Shown here: in pieces, positions 23,669 through 35,639 of the stretch
How positions within the stretch are numbered: position 1 is the stretch's first letter
Layout of the letters: every line of letters begins with the position of its first letter
Assembly: GCA_033980235.1 (NCBI GenBank)
Contig: CM067066.1
Coordinates: 40,047,455-40,111,454 of the forward strand
DNA length: 64,000 bases
DNA from: Diadema setosum
Taxonomy: Eukaryota; Echinodermata; Echinoidea; Diadematoida; Diadematidae
Direction: 5' to 3'
Made by a program: the position numbers and the translations under genes
Notes under the pieces: generated by a model
The model's input: the letters and a program-made list of their open reading frames with translations, nothing else
Told to the model about the DNA's origin: nothing
Databases searched by the model: none

Positions 23669-25223
23669 ACGTCTCTTGGTGAACCACAGAGGTTTGAGGG
23701 TAAGCTTGTGTTTCGGGTATCTCTCAGTCTTGGGTAAGACCGCAGCGACAAAAGGCTCATTGTCAGATCAGGCAGGCCCCTCTTTACAGGGAGAGAGTGC
23801 TAAAATTCTCAGCCTTGTTAAAGGGAAACAGTTTACAGTGAAACTATTGGGAGCATTGGTAATTCCTTTGTGATGCCGTAATATTGATTACCAGCATTTG
23901 CAACCACCCCAATTTCAATAAGCAAGTGTTTTCACAATATTACCCACCTTGGGAAGCTAAGCTGACGACTCACCTTTAAAAAGAAAAAAGATGTGCCTGA
24001 GATGTGTTCATCTGTGAAAGAACAAACAGAAACAAGAAGAAAATAATTTTGTGACATTCTGCGCTAAACCAAATATCTGCACTTTACTGTATAATAAACA
24101 ATCGTTAGGTAGCTTTGTATTGATTTCCACATAAATCATAACACCATCTGCCATGCTATTCCACATGAATATTCGCAAGGAATGTTCTACTGGGTCTCAG
24201 CTACAGTACACCTTATCAGAGGACAAGAATAATTTCACTTGATTTGAGATGCAGAAAGGAATAAGTACTCCATGGAGGTTGTAGAGGAGACATAATCTGC
24301 CAACATTCTATGAGTTAAGAGTGTTTATTCCTTGGACTAGTTGGGATAATGCTGATAGCAGAGACTGAGGTGTGACATAAGACTGTATGAGAATGAACTA
24401 AATCTGGAAATAGAACATTATCTACAGTCATAAATTCAAGGATTAGAAAATAGAAAAACTTAGATTAAAATGCAATGTCACAGTGAACCTCAAGTTGTGC
24501 ATACTCATACACAGTGGTGCTCATACCAGTCTTTGATAATAAACATGTTTTTATGTTTTCAAGGAAAAGCAAAGCATAATAAGTGATCAGCCTTTCAGAG
24601 ATTATAATAAATGAGAGGAAAGTTTCAGTTCCACTTTGCCAGTGAGTGCATGTAACTATCACTTAACTCTAACCACTCTAATAATTTAGAGCCATATAAT
24701 ATTTCATAGGAAATTTAAATGTACTGACTATTCATATGAAAGTCCAAACAAATAATAAATCATGAATTTGAATAATAAAGCTGTTCAATGAGATAAATGC
24801 ATGACACTTGACATTGATGTGCTTCACATAAATGTAAAGATTATTCACGGAAAACATGCATGCAAAGGAAAACAAGAAATTTTTTTTTGCAGACACAAAT
24901 ACACAAACTCCAGTTTATTAGTCTGTCTCACACATTCCTTACATGGTTGTAAAACAAGGATAAAAAAAGGAAAATATTCTCCCCAAATCCAGTCATTATT
25001 TCCAATCTGCAAATTCACTGATGACCAGTTTGATCAAATCATTCCTGCAGCTAAAAATAGTTAAATTAATTTGGAAAAGATCAGACAGTGTTGACTACCT
25101 GGAATGACACATCGCTGAGACTGAAACTTTGGAAATCAAATTGGGGAAAAAATGGTGGTATGACATTTGGTTGACCTCACAAAGTCCTACCTGTGACTCT
25201 GCTGTACAGATGACATACTCATG
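23669..25223. other. Non-coding, no specific feature
   Basis: AT-rich sequence with a short T run near 24882. TTAAAGGGAAACAG near 23818 resembles a MITE end, but no partner is found. No genes seen. Confidence 0.5.
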
Positions 25224-25265
25224 CCCCCCCCCCCCCATCCAAAAAAAAAAAAAAGAAAGAAAACA
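25224..25265. repeat. C run followed by A run
   Basis: C13 at 25224-25236, then a long A run from 25241 with GAAA units. Confidence 0.95.
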
Positions 25266-25621
25266 CAAAAGCCACCACTCTCATCGTTACTTTTATCATT
25301 GCTATAATTTGATTGATAATGATGACAGATGTTGTCATTATTATCAATATCAGAATCACTTAATATCACCATAGTATTTACTGACTACAAACATCATCAC
25401 TGCACACTCATGCCCATACACTTGTGGCATCATGAACATAAGTAACACAATCTACAAAAACCATATGAATCTAAAATAAACTACCAGCCAGTAACACCAA
25501 AAAGACATGTGCACAAATGGAAGTCAGCTTTATATATTTCATATACAAAATGAATAACACATTCATTAGATTATGGAGATGATATTCTAGGATTTCAACA
25601 TTTTCAATATTTTTTTCTACA
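25266..25621. other. Non-coding, no specific feature
   Basis: AT-rich sequence with GAT/ATC-like low complexity near 25316-25350. Confidence 0.5.
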
Positions 25622-25986
25622 TTAAAGGGGAAGGCTAGTAACTGATCAGTGGGAATCAGTGGAAATGCTGGGAGATGATTGTTCCAATCCTTATGGGATT
25701 CATTCAAGAGTTCATTGTATATCTATTGTTGTGTGAAAATGATTTGCTTCAGAATGGTCTCATATTCCAGTAATGTGCAGTTTAATGCTTCCAGGTTAGC
25801 GTCCCTGGTCAGTGAGGGAGCATTAATCTGCACATTACTTGAATATGAGACCGTTCTGAAGCAAATCATTTTCACACAACAATAGATATACAATGAACTC
25901 TTGAATGAATCCCATAAGGATTGGAACAATCATCTCCCAGCATTTCCACTAATACCCACTGATCAGTTACTAGCCTTCCCCTTTAA
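25622..25986. mobile_element. TTAA foldback MITE, near-perfect palindrome (family D)
   Basis: TTAA at 25622-25625 and 25983-25986 flank inverted ends AGGGGAAGGCTAGTAACTGA. The arms run about 165 bp each with only a handful of differences and meet in a short centre near 25795-25815. Identical peptides can therefore be read from both strands (25679-25885 + and 25723-25929 -), which is not evidence of coding. TTAAAGGGG fits the T2/Kolobok end consensus. The low arm divergence suggests a recent element or recent gene conversion. Confidence 0.9.
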
Positions 25987-26280
25987 CCATAATATAATTT
26001 AATGCCCTGTTTTTACAAAATAAATGTGAACTTTACAGAAAATTATATGCCAACAACAAACTTTCTCACATCAGATGAATTAATAATGCTGCTGTATGTT
26101 TCTAGCAATGGTATTAAATGGCACTTCTTTGAGCATTAAGTTTTACACATAGTCTTAGAAGTTATGCACACAGCTTACAAGATATAAGGTCTGTAAGTCA
26201 TTCACGATAACCCAACGTATTGCACACTGTGATCACGGTTGGCTCTCATCATAGGTTGGTATCTTCCTGCTCAACAATCA
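25987..26280. other. Non-coding spacer
   Basis: AT-rich sequence between the MITE and the X-box cluster; nothing specific seen. Confidence 0.5.
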
Positions 26281-26749
26281 GTTACCTTGGCAACGAAAAA
26301 TCCATTCAATCATTCCATTGAACATTAACTGTGCAGCGTGTATTGACAATCTGAAGACTTAAAGTAAATTTGTTAGAATCTACCAAGGTGATGATGATGA
26401 CTATCATAATCTCATTGCTGCAGTTGTTGTTCGCCATGGCAACAAGATGGTGGTGGTAACAGGGTGGTAGTGATGACTGAGACGAAGGACACAAATACAA
26501 ATAACTTCTTACAGCCTTCTACCATTCAAAATCATTTTCATCTTCTGCGTCTTTCAAACACTTTCAACACCACACACACTACTGAGCATATGGAGATCAT
26601 TCTACCAGTACCTACAAGTAGTACCAGGTATACTTTATTCTTCAATGTTGGGTGCTCATCTGTGGATAGCTGGGGTTTCATAATGGCTTGCATCGAAGTT
26701 ACTCCATTCAATACCAGGTTGCCATAGCCAATCAGTTACCCATGGGTAC
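26281..26749. promoter_or_regulatory. Cluster of RFX X-box-like sites
   Basis: GTTACC-TT-GGCAAC at 26281-26294 is a full X-box. TTCGCC-AT-GGCAAC at 26430-26443 has one perfect half and one weak half. GTTGCCATAGCC (26718) and GTTACCCATGGGTAC (26735-26749) are partial matches. Four related sites in 470 bp suggest an RFX-bound, perhaps ciliary or neural, enhancer. Confidence 0.45.
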
Positions 26750-28959
26750 TCCACTTTGGTAAATAGAACCAAAATTTATGTGCTACGTTATGTTACTTAG
26801 CACCAGAATCGCTAACATCTTCTACTTGAGCTAAACTGGAAAAGTTCTAATGCTACCAGATAATAAATCTAGTATGATGAACACTTACTTAATCTTACTG
26901 CAAAGTGATACACAGAAAAATACTTAATGACACCATATCTTATTTAACTGCCATATGGCACCTAAGAACCGAATGCTACTTCCTGATTATCACATACTGA
27001 ATTAGAATCTACTTTGGCAGCCATAGCATGGTTGAGAGGTGTTGTTATATGAATGAAAAAAAAAATGGCTTTTATTATGTCAGCATAATTTCCATCACAG
27101 ACATCTCAAAATTGTTTGCTGTTTGCTATTCAAGGTGCATCACCCTCAATACGACATGATAACACACCCATAAAACAGAAGAACTGCCAAAGACTGGAGA
27201 GTGGAGAACACCACAAAATCTCATACAAGCACCAACCAGGCACCCAGAACAGACCCATCATTGTATTCCTCCATTAACACTCTCACTCCTACTAGAAACC
27301 TTGGTATGTACAATGTCAATGGCATTTTCAAAAGCTGTTCCTGAGAGGGGTTAATTAGCATACTGTACACCTGTTTCACCAAGCCATCATCCAATCATCT
27401 GTAAGTCTGAAGATATAAAATGAAATTCCCACAGAATCTCCTGTCATGTGCAGTCTTGATCTCAAAAATGGCTTCCACATTTCAACTTGACAGCCAGGGT
27501 GGAAGTGTCCTTGGACTCCTGTCTGTCCAAGAATGTTAATGTTTCCTTCTGCAAACTCATCAAAGCCTCCCTGCCAGGAAAATTGGACTTTAACTCTCCT
27601 GCAACTGCCCCTTCAAAATGCCACTAGCACAGCATGCACACAGGATGCAGATGGTGACGACATAGTTAAAGCTTGCAGCCTTCATTTGACTCCTGTTATT
27701 TACATTCATATGTGGAGTTTGTAGATCGCGTATACCCTTCCACAGATTGTCTATACATTCAGAAAATAAATATTTTTGCACATCAAGGAAAAATCCTTTC
27801 AGAGGCTCATAGCTTAAAATGAAATATCTAGATAAATACTACACACAAATAAAGCTTGCATCATGTATGTGTCTTTACATTAGAAAATATGCTGTATTTC
27901 TATATGCTACAAGAAATCAAATAAAACATGGAACCCTGTGCCTTACACATCAAAACAGACTGAAATAAACATGAATAAGCTCATGTTAATTTTAACAGTC
28001 ACTGACTTCAGGTAATATTCACAACCAAAATTAGAGACTGCACACTGTCAAATCTGGGAAATTACAAATAAGACGATATGATAAATATGCTAGGGGAGTT
28101 TGCATTAATCTTCTCTAGCATGTCGACATCTGAGTAAGATATGTCTTACCCACAATGCATCAAACACTCTATCACTTCAAAATCTACAGGTGTTGTGTGT
28201 GTACTAGCTAAAACCTGTATTCTTACTGAAGGAACAAAGCATTCTAGACCAACCAACATAGGAAAGTCACGTCAAAGCTAAAATGGTAGAAATAAGGTCT
28301 GTCTAGCTGATATCTAAGTATACTACAAAATATTATAAAGCAGAAGCAGGAAGTGACATCTTTTTTACAAGGATTTCTACCAACCTGGCAATCCTTTTAG
28401 AATTAAAAAATACTGTTTTCTTATGACATCTCAGTCCACATTGTGATATACGAATTCTAGTTCTTAGAGGACGTAATTCACAGTGATGTAAAATCATAAT
28501 GTTGGTTTTGACCTGTCACGCAGTCGTACCTTTATCATGACATTAACCGCTACAGCAGGGAAATCAGTTTGCTTGTCAACATTAGCAGACTGCAATTCAC
28601 TGCCAAAGGACAACTTCATCAAGGAATCTTTACCCCCGGGATTGAGTAGTGATGTCTAAATCAGAGCCAATGTGAAAAATATGCATATTATTCTATCCTT
28701 AACTAAAATTATGCATTTCATCATACAGCAATACACATCATTGTCATCTTCATCAAATCACAAATGTCTAAAGTCATCAGACGTCCAAATTTTAAGACAA
28801 GGTTCAGTAGTAGGCAGCAATTAAAGCTTGGAAACTTCAGGAAGATGGAGAAGTGAGTAGAAAGGTTTTCAGTCCAAATGATATTAATGAACAAATGGGA
28901 ATGATGTAAAGAGCAGTCAGAGTTGATTTGGGGCTCTTCCAAGACACACCAAAGAGAAC
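26750..28959. other. Non-coding; one TTAA mini-element
   Basis: Plain AT-rich sequence, apart from the mini-element at 27274-27354 and a small palindrome (GTAAGATATGTCTTAC) at 28134-28149. No gene seen. Confidence 0.5.
27274..27354. mobile_element. 81-bp TTAA mini-element, copy 1
   Basis: Starts TTAACACTCTCA and ends TGAGAGGGGTTAA. Its inner half (GTACAATGTCAATGG, then ATTTTCAAAA) lines up with that of the 80-bp element at 52897-52976. TTAACCC ends and TTAA flanks suggest a very short piggyBac-like derivative. Confidence 0.45.
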
Positions 28960-29300
28960 ATTTTCCAGATGACTGCCTCAACATAGTGCAATATTTTGGC
29001 AGGTTTTTTGAGGGGTGACTTTTTCACGGGGCCGCTTTGGGTGCTGACAAATTTGGGTTGACGGGATAAATCGGGCGGGAGGGCAAGGCAAGACGGGGGA
29101 TGCTCAAGAAGGTGTGACAGATGAGAAATAGCGGGCAGGCAAAGACGTCGAGAACGAGGAAGATGCAAGATAAAGATGCCATCTTCAAGACGTCGCCTGC
29201 CCCGCGTCTTTATCCATGCTTGGTGGTAGTGACATGGGGGAGGAGGAGGACATTCAACATGGAGACAGGTCACCGACCATCTTCAAGGGGTTTCCTCTAC
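28960..29300. promoter_or_regulatory. Candidate regulatory block 11 with compound hairpin
   Basis: GC-balanced and CpG-rich for this window. It contains GGGATAAATCGGGCGGG near 29060, a T-box-like AGGTGTGACA near 29110 and the compound hairpin at 29131-29205. Frames on both strands are open by chance but lack domains. Confidence 0.35.
29131..29205. other. Three-segment compound hairpin
   Basis: GCGGGCAGGC (29131-29140), GACGTC (29144-29149) and GAAGATG (29159-29165) pair in order with CATCTTC (29180-29186), GACGTC (29189-29194) and GCCTGCCCCGC (29195-29205). GACGTC is itself palindromic and resembles a CRE/bZIP site. It may be a cruciform-prone site or a structured transcript. Confidence 0.5.
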
Positions 29301-29335
29301 TTAACACCCATCTCATCATTTGCCCTTACAAATAT

Positions 29336-29411
29336 ATGTAGATATATGTATGTATGTATGTGTGTGTATGTGTGTATGTATGTGTATGCGTGTGTGTGTG
29401 TGTGTGTGTAT
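29336..29411. repeat. (TATG)/(TG)n microsatellite
   Basis: Compound TATG then TG array. Related tracts occur at 53100-53210 and 57775-57817 (as CA). Confidence 0.95.
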
Positions 29412-31095
29412 GCCAACATACATACATCCCTAGACATAAAGTACAACTACTACTACCAATACTTGGTGGACACATCCTAGAAAAGATGCAAAATGCTGGC
29501 CGAGTATCTCTGTTCAGCATTAGTGAATAAATGCATTTTTCTATTATGTCCACTTACATATAGTCTTTCATTTATACACACATATAATAATGAATAAAGA
29601 TGAACAAGTGTGTGTGTGTGTGTTTAGAGAGAAGGAGAATGAAAAAGAATTGTGGTCACTCTTGTATGTATGGCAAATAGAACAAGATGAAGAGCTCTCA
29701 AAATATACAAGCAAAGAAAACACCAATGGTTTTAGTTCAGCTCTTGTTATTCAAGCAAACTTATCCTACAATTGTGGCAATATGATATTTCACAGGTTAG
29801 AAATGCCAATCATGATATAAATATTCAATTTTCTGTTAAACATCCAAACATAATATGGGACACTTGGGTAAAAATCAATCCTTTTTACTACTCAAATTAC
29901 ATGGGTGCACTGTTCTACAAGGGAACAGAAATAAGGAAGAAATGACAAAAATTTCTTGGAAAAAATACACAATGAGCTAAATGTAACCAAAGCTAAGAGT
30001 ATATATCATTTTATTCTACTCCTCACAAAAAGGATATTAAAGATATTACTGAATTTGGGATATAAATACCAATTTAGACTAGTCCATTCATTTTCTTTTC
30101 TATCTCTGTATCTCCTATAAAAAAAAGAAAACCTACACCCCTGACACCAATGCAAATTAATTTCTTAATTGCTTAATTTGCTAGACTGAAGAGAAATCAA
30201 CTGCTCTCTTCCCTACATTTGCTATCATATTATCAAGAAAATTCAAATCATTTATGACTATATTTTATGAAACATGATAACACTGTCAGTTGATTACTGA
30301 ATAATCTTTTTTTTCCCTCATTTCCAATTAATCAGTAGTTTACCCCACAATGTATCACACGCGGGTAAAATTGTTGTATGTAGTCAGTAGTGCAACATCA
30401 CCACAGGACAGATTTTGTTTTGTTTTCTTTTTCTTTCTTTTTTTGAGCGACAAGACAGGAATGAGGAAAGGAAAGGGGAAGAGGAGACTCGCAATGTGTG
30501 TCAGGTTTACCTACTACCACAGAGTGTTTAATAAGGACATCACCAGGCCCACTTTTAACCACATCACCGCATCCATGACTTTACCATGCTCTCTTCCCTC
30601 CCTACCAGCAGATCAAGACATCCATCCATCCCTCACAGAAATCCCTGCTTCATACTCTCTCCTCTCACTCACACCAAACACAACATGCATATCTCGTAGT
30701 CTGCACAGTCAGGCACAGTTCTCTCAAAATCTGGTCATCCGCACCCTTAAAATTCCCATACAGGAAATAAAAGGCATGATCTTCATTTACTTGAATCTTA
30801 TGTCGCTACATACTGCAGTAATTCAGCCTGTATTTTCTATTTCAAGCATTCTGTATGAAGACTGCACAAATTTATAGCCATACATCACATGGCTTGGATG
30901 ATGGAAAAATGTCAATGTATACATGCTTGGCACTTTTGTCGGAAAATACTGTTCATGTTATAAAACGTTGCTTAAATCATTGCAATATGCTTAGAACTAT
31001 GAATATAAGAATTGTGCTATCCACCTGTGCTTTGATACGACAAAAACCACAAAACAAAACTTTTTATACATAATGTACGTGGAGATAAGACTACT
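29412..31095. other. Non-coding, no specific feature
   Basis: AT-rich. A 175-codon ORF (30350-30877 +) passes through CT-rich sequence and has no recognisable domain. ATGCAAATTAATTTCTTAAT near 30150 combines a POU octamer with ATTA words. Confidence 0.5.
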
Positions 31096-31112
31096 GGGGG
31101 GGGGGGGGGGGG
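31096..31112. repeat. Poly-G run (17)
   Basis: Uninterrupted G tract, just upstream of candidate regulatory block 12. Confidence 0.95.
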
Positions 31113-31199
31113 AGTGAAGACCGAACCTCCAGAAGACTTGATGATCAAACCATCACGCTTTAGAATAAGGCTAGATGAGAAAGCCAAGCGTCCAACCCC

Positions 31200-31900
31200 C
31201 TCCATGACAATCGCGGCAGAGCCGAGCTGCGCAGAGGCATGTCGGGCCGCCTCCGATTGGGGGAGCAGTCCACAAACAACTTAATCAATCTACCAATTTA
31301 GATTGCTTCACCTACATTCTCGGCGCACGGCGCTCCTCATACACATTAAGTTACATTATCCTCATCAGTACTCATTGTGGGCCGATGGGGAGGGCCCAGG
31401 AAGGGCGAAAAAACGCTTGACGCTGATATCTGCTGCATTAACGGCACACTACATGCACACTCAATCATCTTCTCTCTTTCTAGCGATAACAAAACCTGTT
31501 GGTCCAATAACGCACCTCATATATCTTGTTTACTCTGATTTAATGAGTTTTTCAGGGCAGAGCTATGGCCGACTAATTACTCTCGGCATGCTAGTATGCA
31601 AGGCCCCCTTCTTAGAACAAGCGTATTACTCATATTTCTTCTTCCTGCCATTGAACATGGCTTCCATATTGCACACATAAGGCTGTTCTCTGATTACAGA
31701 GGTCAAACATCTTGCCTATCACCCAATGCACCCTGACCTAATAACAAAATCTTGCTCAAACGGTTAGTCTTTCCTTTTATTAAGCTTCACCATCTCAAAT
31801 CTTTCTATCAGTCCTCCAGCTGTAGCCTACTTTGCTAAGAAGATGATGCCGAGGCTTCGGTGAAATCTCCACCTCCTAAACCCTGTTCTCGTAGTGACCC
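31200..31900. promoter_or_regulatory. Candidate regulatory block 12
   Basis: A CpG-rich start (31210-31260) leads into CTTAATCAATCTACC (Onecut-like) and a short hairpin CAATCTA/TAGATTG near 31289-31308. Further on are CTGCATTAACGGC, CTTGTTTACTC (Fox-like), GATTTAATGAG, CCGACTAATTACTC and a facing AGGTCA/TGACCT pair near 31700-31738. The dense, varied motif content and lack of frame fit an enhancer. Confidence 0.4.
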
Positions 31901-33109
31901 CAAAGCCCGTTAATTTTTACCCTGTAATGAGTCACCGTACACTTCTCGCACTGTTGCGTGTAAACTGCACTTAAGTGATGATCAAGTTACTCCATCCTAA
32001 CAACCTCAGTTTTCAAGCAGTTGGCAAGGCAGTGGGCACGGCGCTGCAAGGTTTATTAAAATTCTACATTTCCATTGATGACAAATATCGACTATGCTTT
32101 CACTTGACAATGAAATGAACGTTTATATATTCCTGAGAAGAGATATAAAAAGGGGGTGGAGATGGAGAATGTAAATGAAGATTTCACAGATCAAAGATGG
32201 GGAGGGGGAGTGATGGTATCCAAGAGGAGCAAAAGGATGATATATTGTAAAAGAGAGATAGTAAAAAGGATAGCTGAGCTAACTAAAATACGTCAGATGC
32301 TAAGAGATCAGTGAATTTGAGAGGAGAGAAATACAAACAGAGGAAAAGTGACAAAAAGCAAGACACAAGTAGGGGAGAGAAATAACCTGACTGCACAGAT
32401 TCAACAAATACAGCTTATTGACAGGACAAATCTGCAGGTTTTAGCTGGTCTTACTTTTATTTCAGAGCTGTGTTATTTTACTTAATGAGAACTAAACAAG
32501 ATCCAGATATTAAGGAGGGGCAGCAAGGGAGACAGTAGAGGTAATAGAGGCAAAGGGGGGGGGGGGGGGGGGGGCAGGGGGACGTTTGCAACTTGCTACC
32601 CCTCATAGATTACCCGTACTATAAGGCATTACTAGCACTTACATTTCCTTATCCCAAGCACATCCTCTGCCTAATGAACACAATCTTCTCTAGTTCAAGT
32701 CATCTAGATTTGCAGGGGGTGGGTTGGATCTACCTCCGTCTCCTGTCAACTTTTCACAGCTGCTTCTGCTAGCTCACTCCTAAAGTGGCCTCACCTTGGC
32801 CAGGATACCAGGACATAGCCACCATCTTGATTATTTTAGCTAACATAATTTTCCTTGCAGACAACTGCACAGCCTTCCTCATCTGTTTTCTCTCTTTTCC
32901 CTTTGTTTTCATGTTTCATACTCATATAAACGTTTTCACTTTACAGGGATTGTTCTTCAATTTAAAAAAAAAAAAAATGATTTTCAGACAAGTATGCTCT
33001 GGCTCTGCATGATCAGATTCACCTTGGCAATCACACATTTGTTCATAAATTAGAGATCTATAGCTTGAAGTGTACTATATCTGCAGGCATTTGCCTAAGT
33101 TGAAGTCAG
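31901..33109. other. Non-coding; long G run
   Basis: Ordinary sequence, purine-rich around 32140-32400, with a 20-base G run at 32555-32574, an A run near 32965 and no genes. Confidence 0.5.
32555..32574. repeat. Poly-G run (20)
   Basis: Longest uninterrupted G tract seen on the + strand. Confidence 0.95.
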
Positions 33110-33520
33110 CTAGAATTGTTAATTGCAATAGTGTAGGTCTAGATCGGCAGGAAGCAGGAAAAATTTGGTTATCCTCCGCCAGTCAACTTTGACACCATAA
33201 AACACAAGCCCCCTTGTTTATTGCTACAAGTGACCAGGGAAGCATGCCAACATACTAATTTCCTTGCATTAAAGTGAGCAGGATTTCAGAGCTAAGTAAT
33301 TGGGCTTATCCCAAGCATGGGAGCACATTCTCATTCCGATACAGGCGCAACTCGAAGCAGGAGCTACCTATCCAAAAGAATTAACGACAACACTTAGGCA
33401 CTGCCCAGAAAGTGTGCTAGGGCATTCCTGGGTGAGAGGAACCACAGTGGCAGACGGAAAAAAATATGACACATCGGTGATATTCAATCCAGGAAATGAT
33501 GAAACCTAGCTACGATGACG
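33110..33520. promoter_or_regulatory. Candidate regulatory block 13
   Basis: ACAAG/CTTGT inverted Sox-like pair at 33204-33217 runs directly into a Fox-type TTGTTTATTG. TCAACTTTGAC (TCF-like) lies just upstream, and AAGTAATTGGGCTTATCC follows at 33294. CpGs are kept and no frame persists. Confidence 0.35.
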
Positions 33521-33939
33521 ATGAGAGAGCACAAGAGCAAGGCAACCCTACACACAAACACTAACAAAATTAATGCTCAAAATCCCCCCCCCCCCTCCCA
33601 TCCACCCCCCAACCATTCTTCTGGGGGCAATGTGAAGCTAGCTCTCATGGTGACTACTGTGTTTTTGTTCCTGGCATCACCACATGTCTCTCCATTTTTC
33701 TGTCTCATTAATTTCCTGAGAATCAGGCTTGACGGAGGATACGGTGACAGGTGGATGGTTCACCTTCACCTCCATCGGCTGACAGCTTATTACCTCCACA
33801 ACATGCTCCTTCTCCACATCGACTACGATAATTACTGCTGATTCAACTTCTCAAAAGCAGACACGTTAAGGGAGGGGGAGGGGTCATGGGAGACTCAGAT
33901 AACAAACATGTGAGAGAAAAGAGGCACCTTCCCACATAA
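33521..33939. other. Non-coding; C run 33584-33595
   Basis: C12 plus C-rich surroundings (33584-33615), then GC-balanced sequence with a plausible but unconvincing 108-codon frame. Confidence 0.4.
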
Positions 33940-34450
33940 CTCCTATGTGGTTTGAAAAGGAAGAAATGTTGCATTGATTTCCTTTGTCTCTCTCTTCACT
34001 ATCAAACTGCTTCATTTCCTGTATTAATCCAGCATACTTCGCCTTCCCTGACCTCATCACACCCTCGCTCCAAGACACGGGGGGGCCCACAGTCAACCGA
34101 AACAATGGGAAGTAGCGTGGATGACGGAAGAGCTCCAACGTCTTTTCATCCCAGCGTCAACAAAAGCCAAAGTTGGGCATTGATCGCCAATTTACCTACC
34201 GCAATATTCAAAACTTTCACCTGCATTAAATGAGCTGAGGTTGACAGTATAAAATAACTGAAGTGCCTGGCTCAATTAAAGCGCACATATTGATTGACGC
34301 CACAATTGCAGGAGACGGAATACATGCTGGTGAAAAGTTCAGATTAATCAGACTCATGAATCGCGTTGTGCATCCTTCATGGAAAAATGCTGCAGCAAAT
34401 GAACGGACTGAAGCCGTTTGAGTATAATATCAGGACATGGTGTTCTTCCT
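33940..34450. promoter_or_regulatory. Candidate regulatory block 14
   Basis: Contains GCTCAATTAAAGCGC near 34269, ATTGATTGACGCC (Pbx/Onecut-like) near 34290, a palindromic K50-homeodomain site GATTAATC at 34342-34349, and CATGAATCGCG near 34356. Frames are chance. Confidence 0.35.
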
Positions 34451-35639
34451 GCCAAGTCTTGGCTCTTACCTTGCGAAGCATACTAACTGTTGTATCACAG
34501 GCATAGGCAAATTATGTCCTGTCATGTCTGCTACCCTGGGGATTTTTTTCCTCTGTCATACTCGTCTTTTTTGCTACTTTTCCTGCATTTCTGATATCAC
34601 TTACTATTTCTCTTCTTCCTCACAAAACGCCACAGGTGAGCATTCACTGGTCATATCATATCACACGAGTAAATCAAATTCATCAGTGTGTTTGTGTCAT
34701 GCGAATCTGGGGTTGAATTCAGAACAAAGTCATCCATGTTCATTACGATGAGTAGAGGAAAGACATCAGCACCACTTAAAATCTTCTTATCACCCAGAGA
34801 TTAATCCCTTCCTGCTCATCTTCAACTCCTTCATTTTTTCTTCTCACCCCTGCCCTTTCTGGAAAATATATCATCTGCAACAAAATATCACACTTCATTC
34901 AACATGGAATTATAACAAAGTTTATCTGTTTGGCAGCTCCACAATCAAGCTCGCCTTTGTGACATGGGAGGGGGGAGGGAGATGAATGAATCCAGATACG
35001 GAGGGGCTTACCCCAAGATTTACCCTTCCCCCCAAAATAGAATGAAGTGATGGCACATTGCTAGCATCTCAGCTATCTAGTCACGGTGCTAATTAGTTTC
35101 CATGGCGGGAAGGGATGAGAGAGACCTCGCGAGGATGCTTGTGACTAAACACATCCAAGACTGACAATCGTTTTTGGGGGTTTTTTTCCGTAACCCTCCT
35201 GCCTCAGAGTATCTTAACTCATATGATGCCAGCTAAATGCTGCCATAGTGCATACTGCAAGACACGTCTGCCTCAACATCAAGGGGGTTAAGTCTAGCCA
35301 GTGCAAAAAGCGACAGGTCACACATCATCACGTAAATGTTGTTGAGTCTTACTCAGATGTTGGCACCATCAATAAATCTCTTTTATATCAAAATTTCTCC
35401 ATTTTTATCCTTTTCGGTGGGGGGGGGGGCGGGTTGTACGATATAGGCAAGGAATTTGAAATTATCTTCTTGTTTTGTTTTGTCTTTGTTTTTTGCCAAG
35501 ACGTCAAGTCAGCTTTAAGTCAGTGTCCAGTTTAAATCACTCCCATGCTTTTTCACCATCAGCAGCACTCTCTGAAAGGAAGACTTGTGAGAAGTGATTT
35601 GAAAATCAATTCATTTAACAGCATTTCCTAATGGGTAAA
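34451..35639. other. Mixed non-coding; possible block 34920-35160
   Basis: The first part is CT-rich and plain. 34920-35160 is more balanced (GTGCTAATTAGTTTCC near 35084). A G run with one C lies at 35419-35433. TTAA words at 35214 and 35288 bracket a 78-bp segment, but the ends match poorly. Confidence 0.4.

Noticed and set aside
25679..25929. Same peptide start on both strands
   Set aside because: Caused by the near-perfect palindrome of the family D MITE, not by two genes.
30350..30877. 175-codon + strand ORF
   Set aside because: Passes through T- and CT-rich low complexity; no domain or signal seen.
35214..35291. 78-bp TTAA-bounded segment as a third mini-element
   Set aside because: Ends match only weakly and the interior does not align with the other two.
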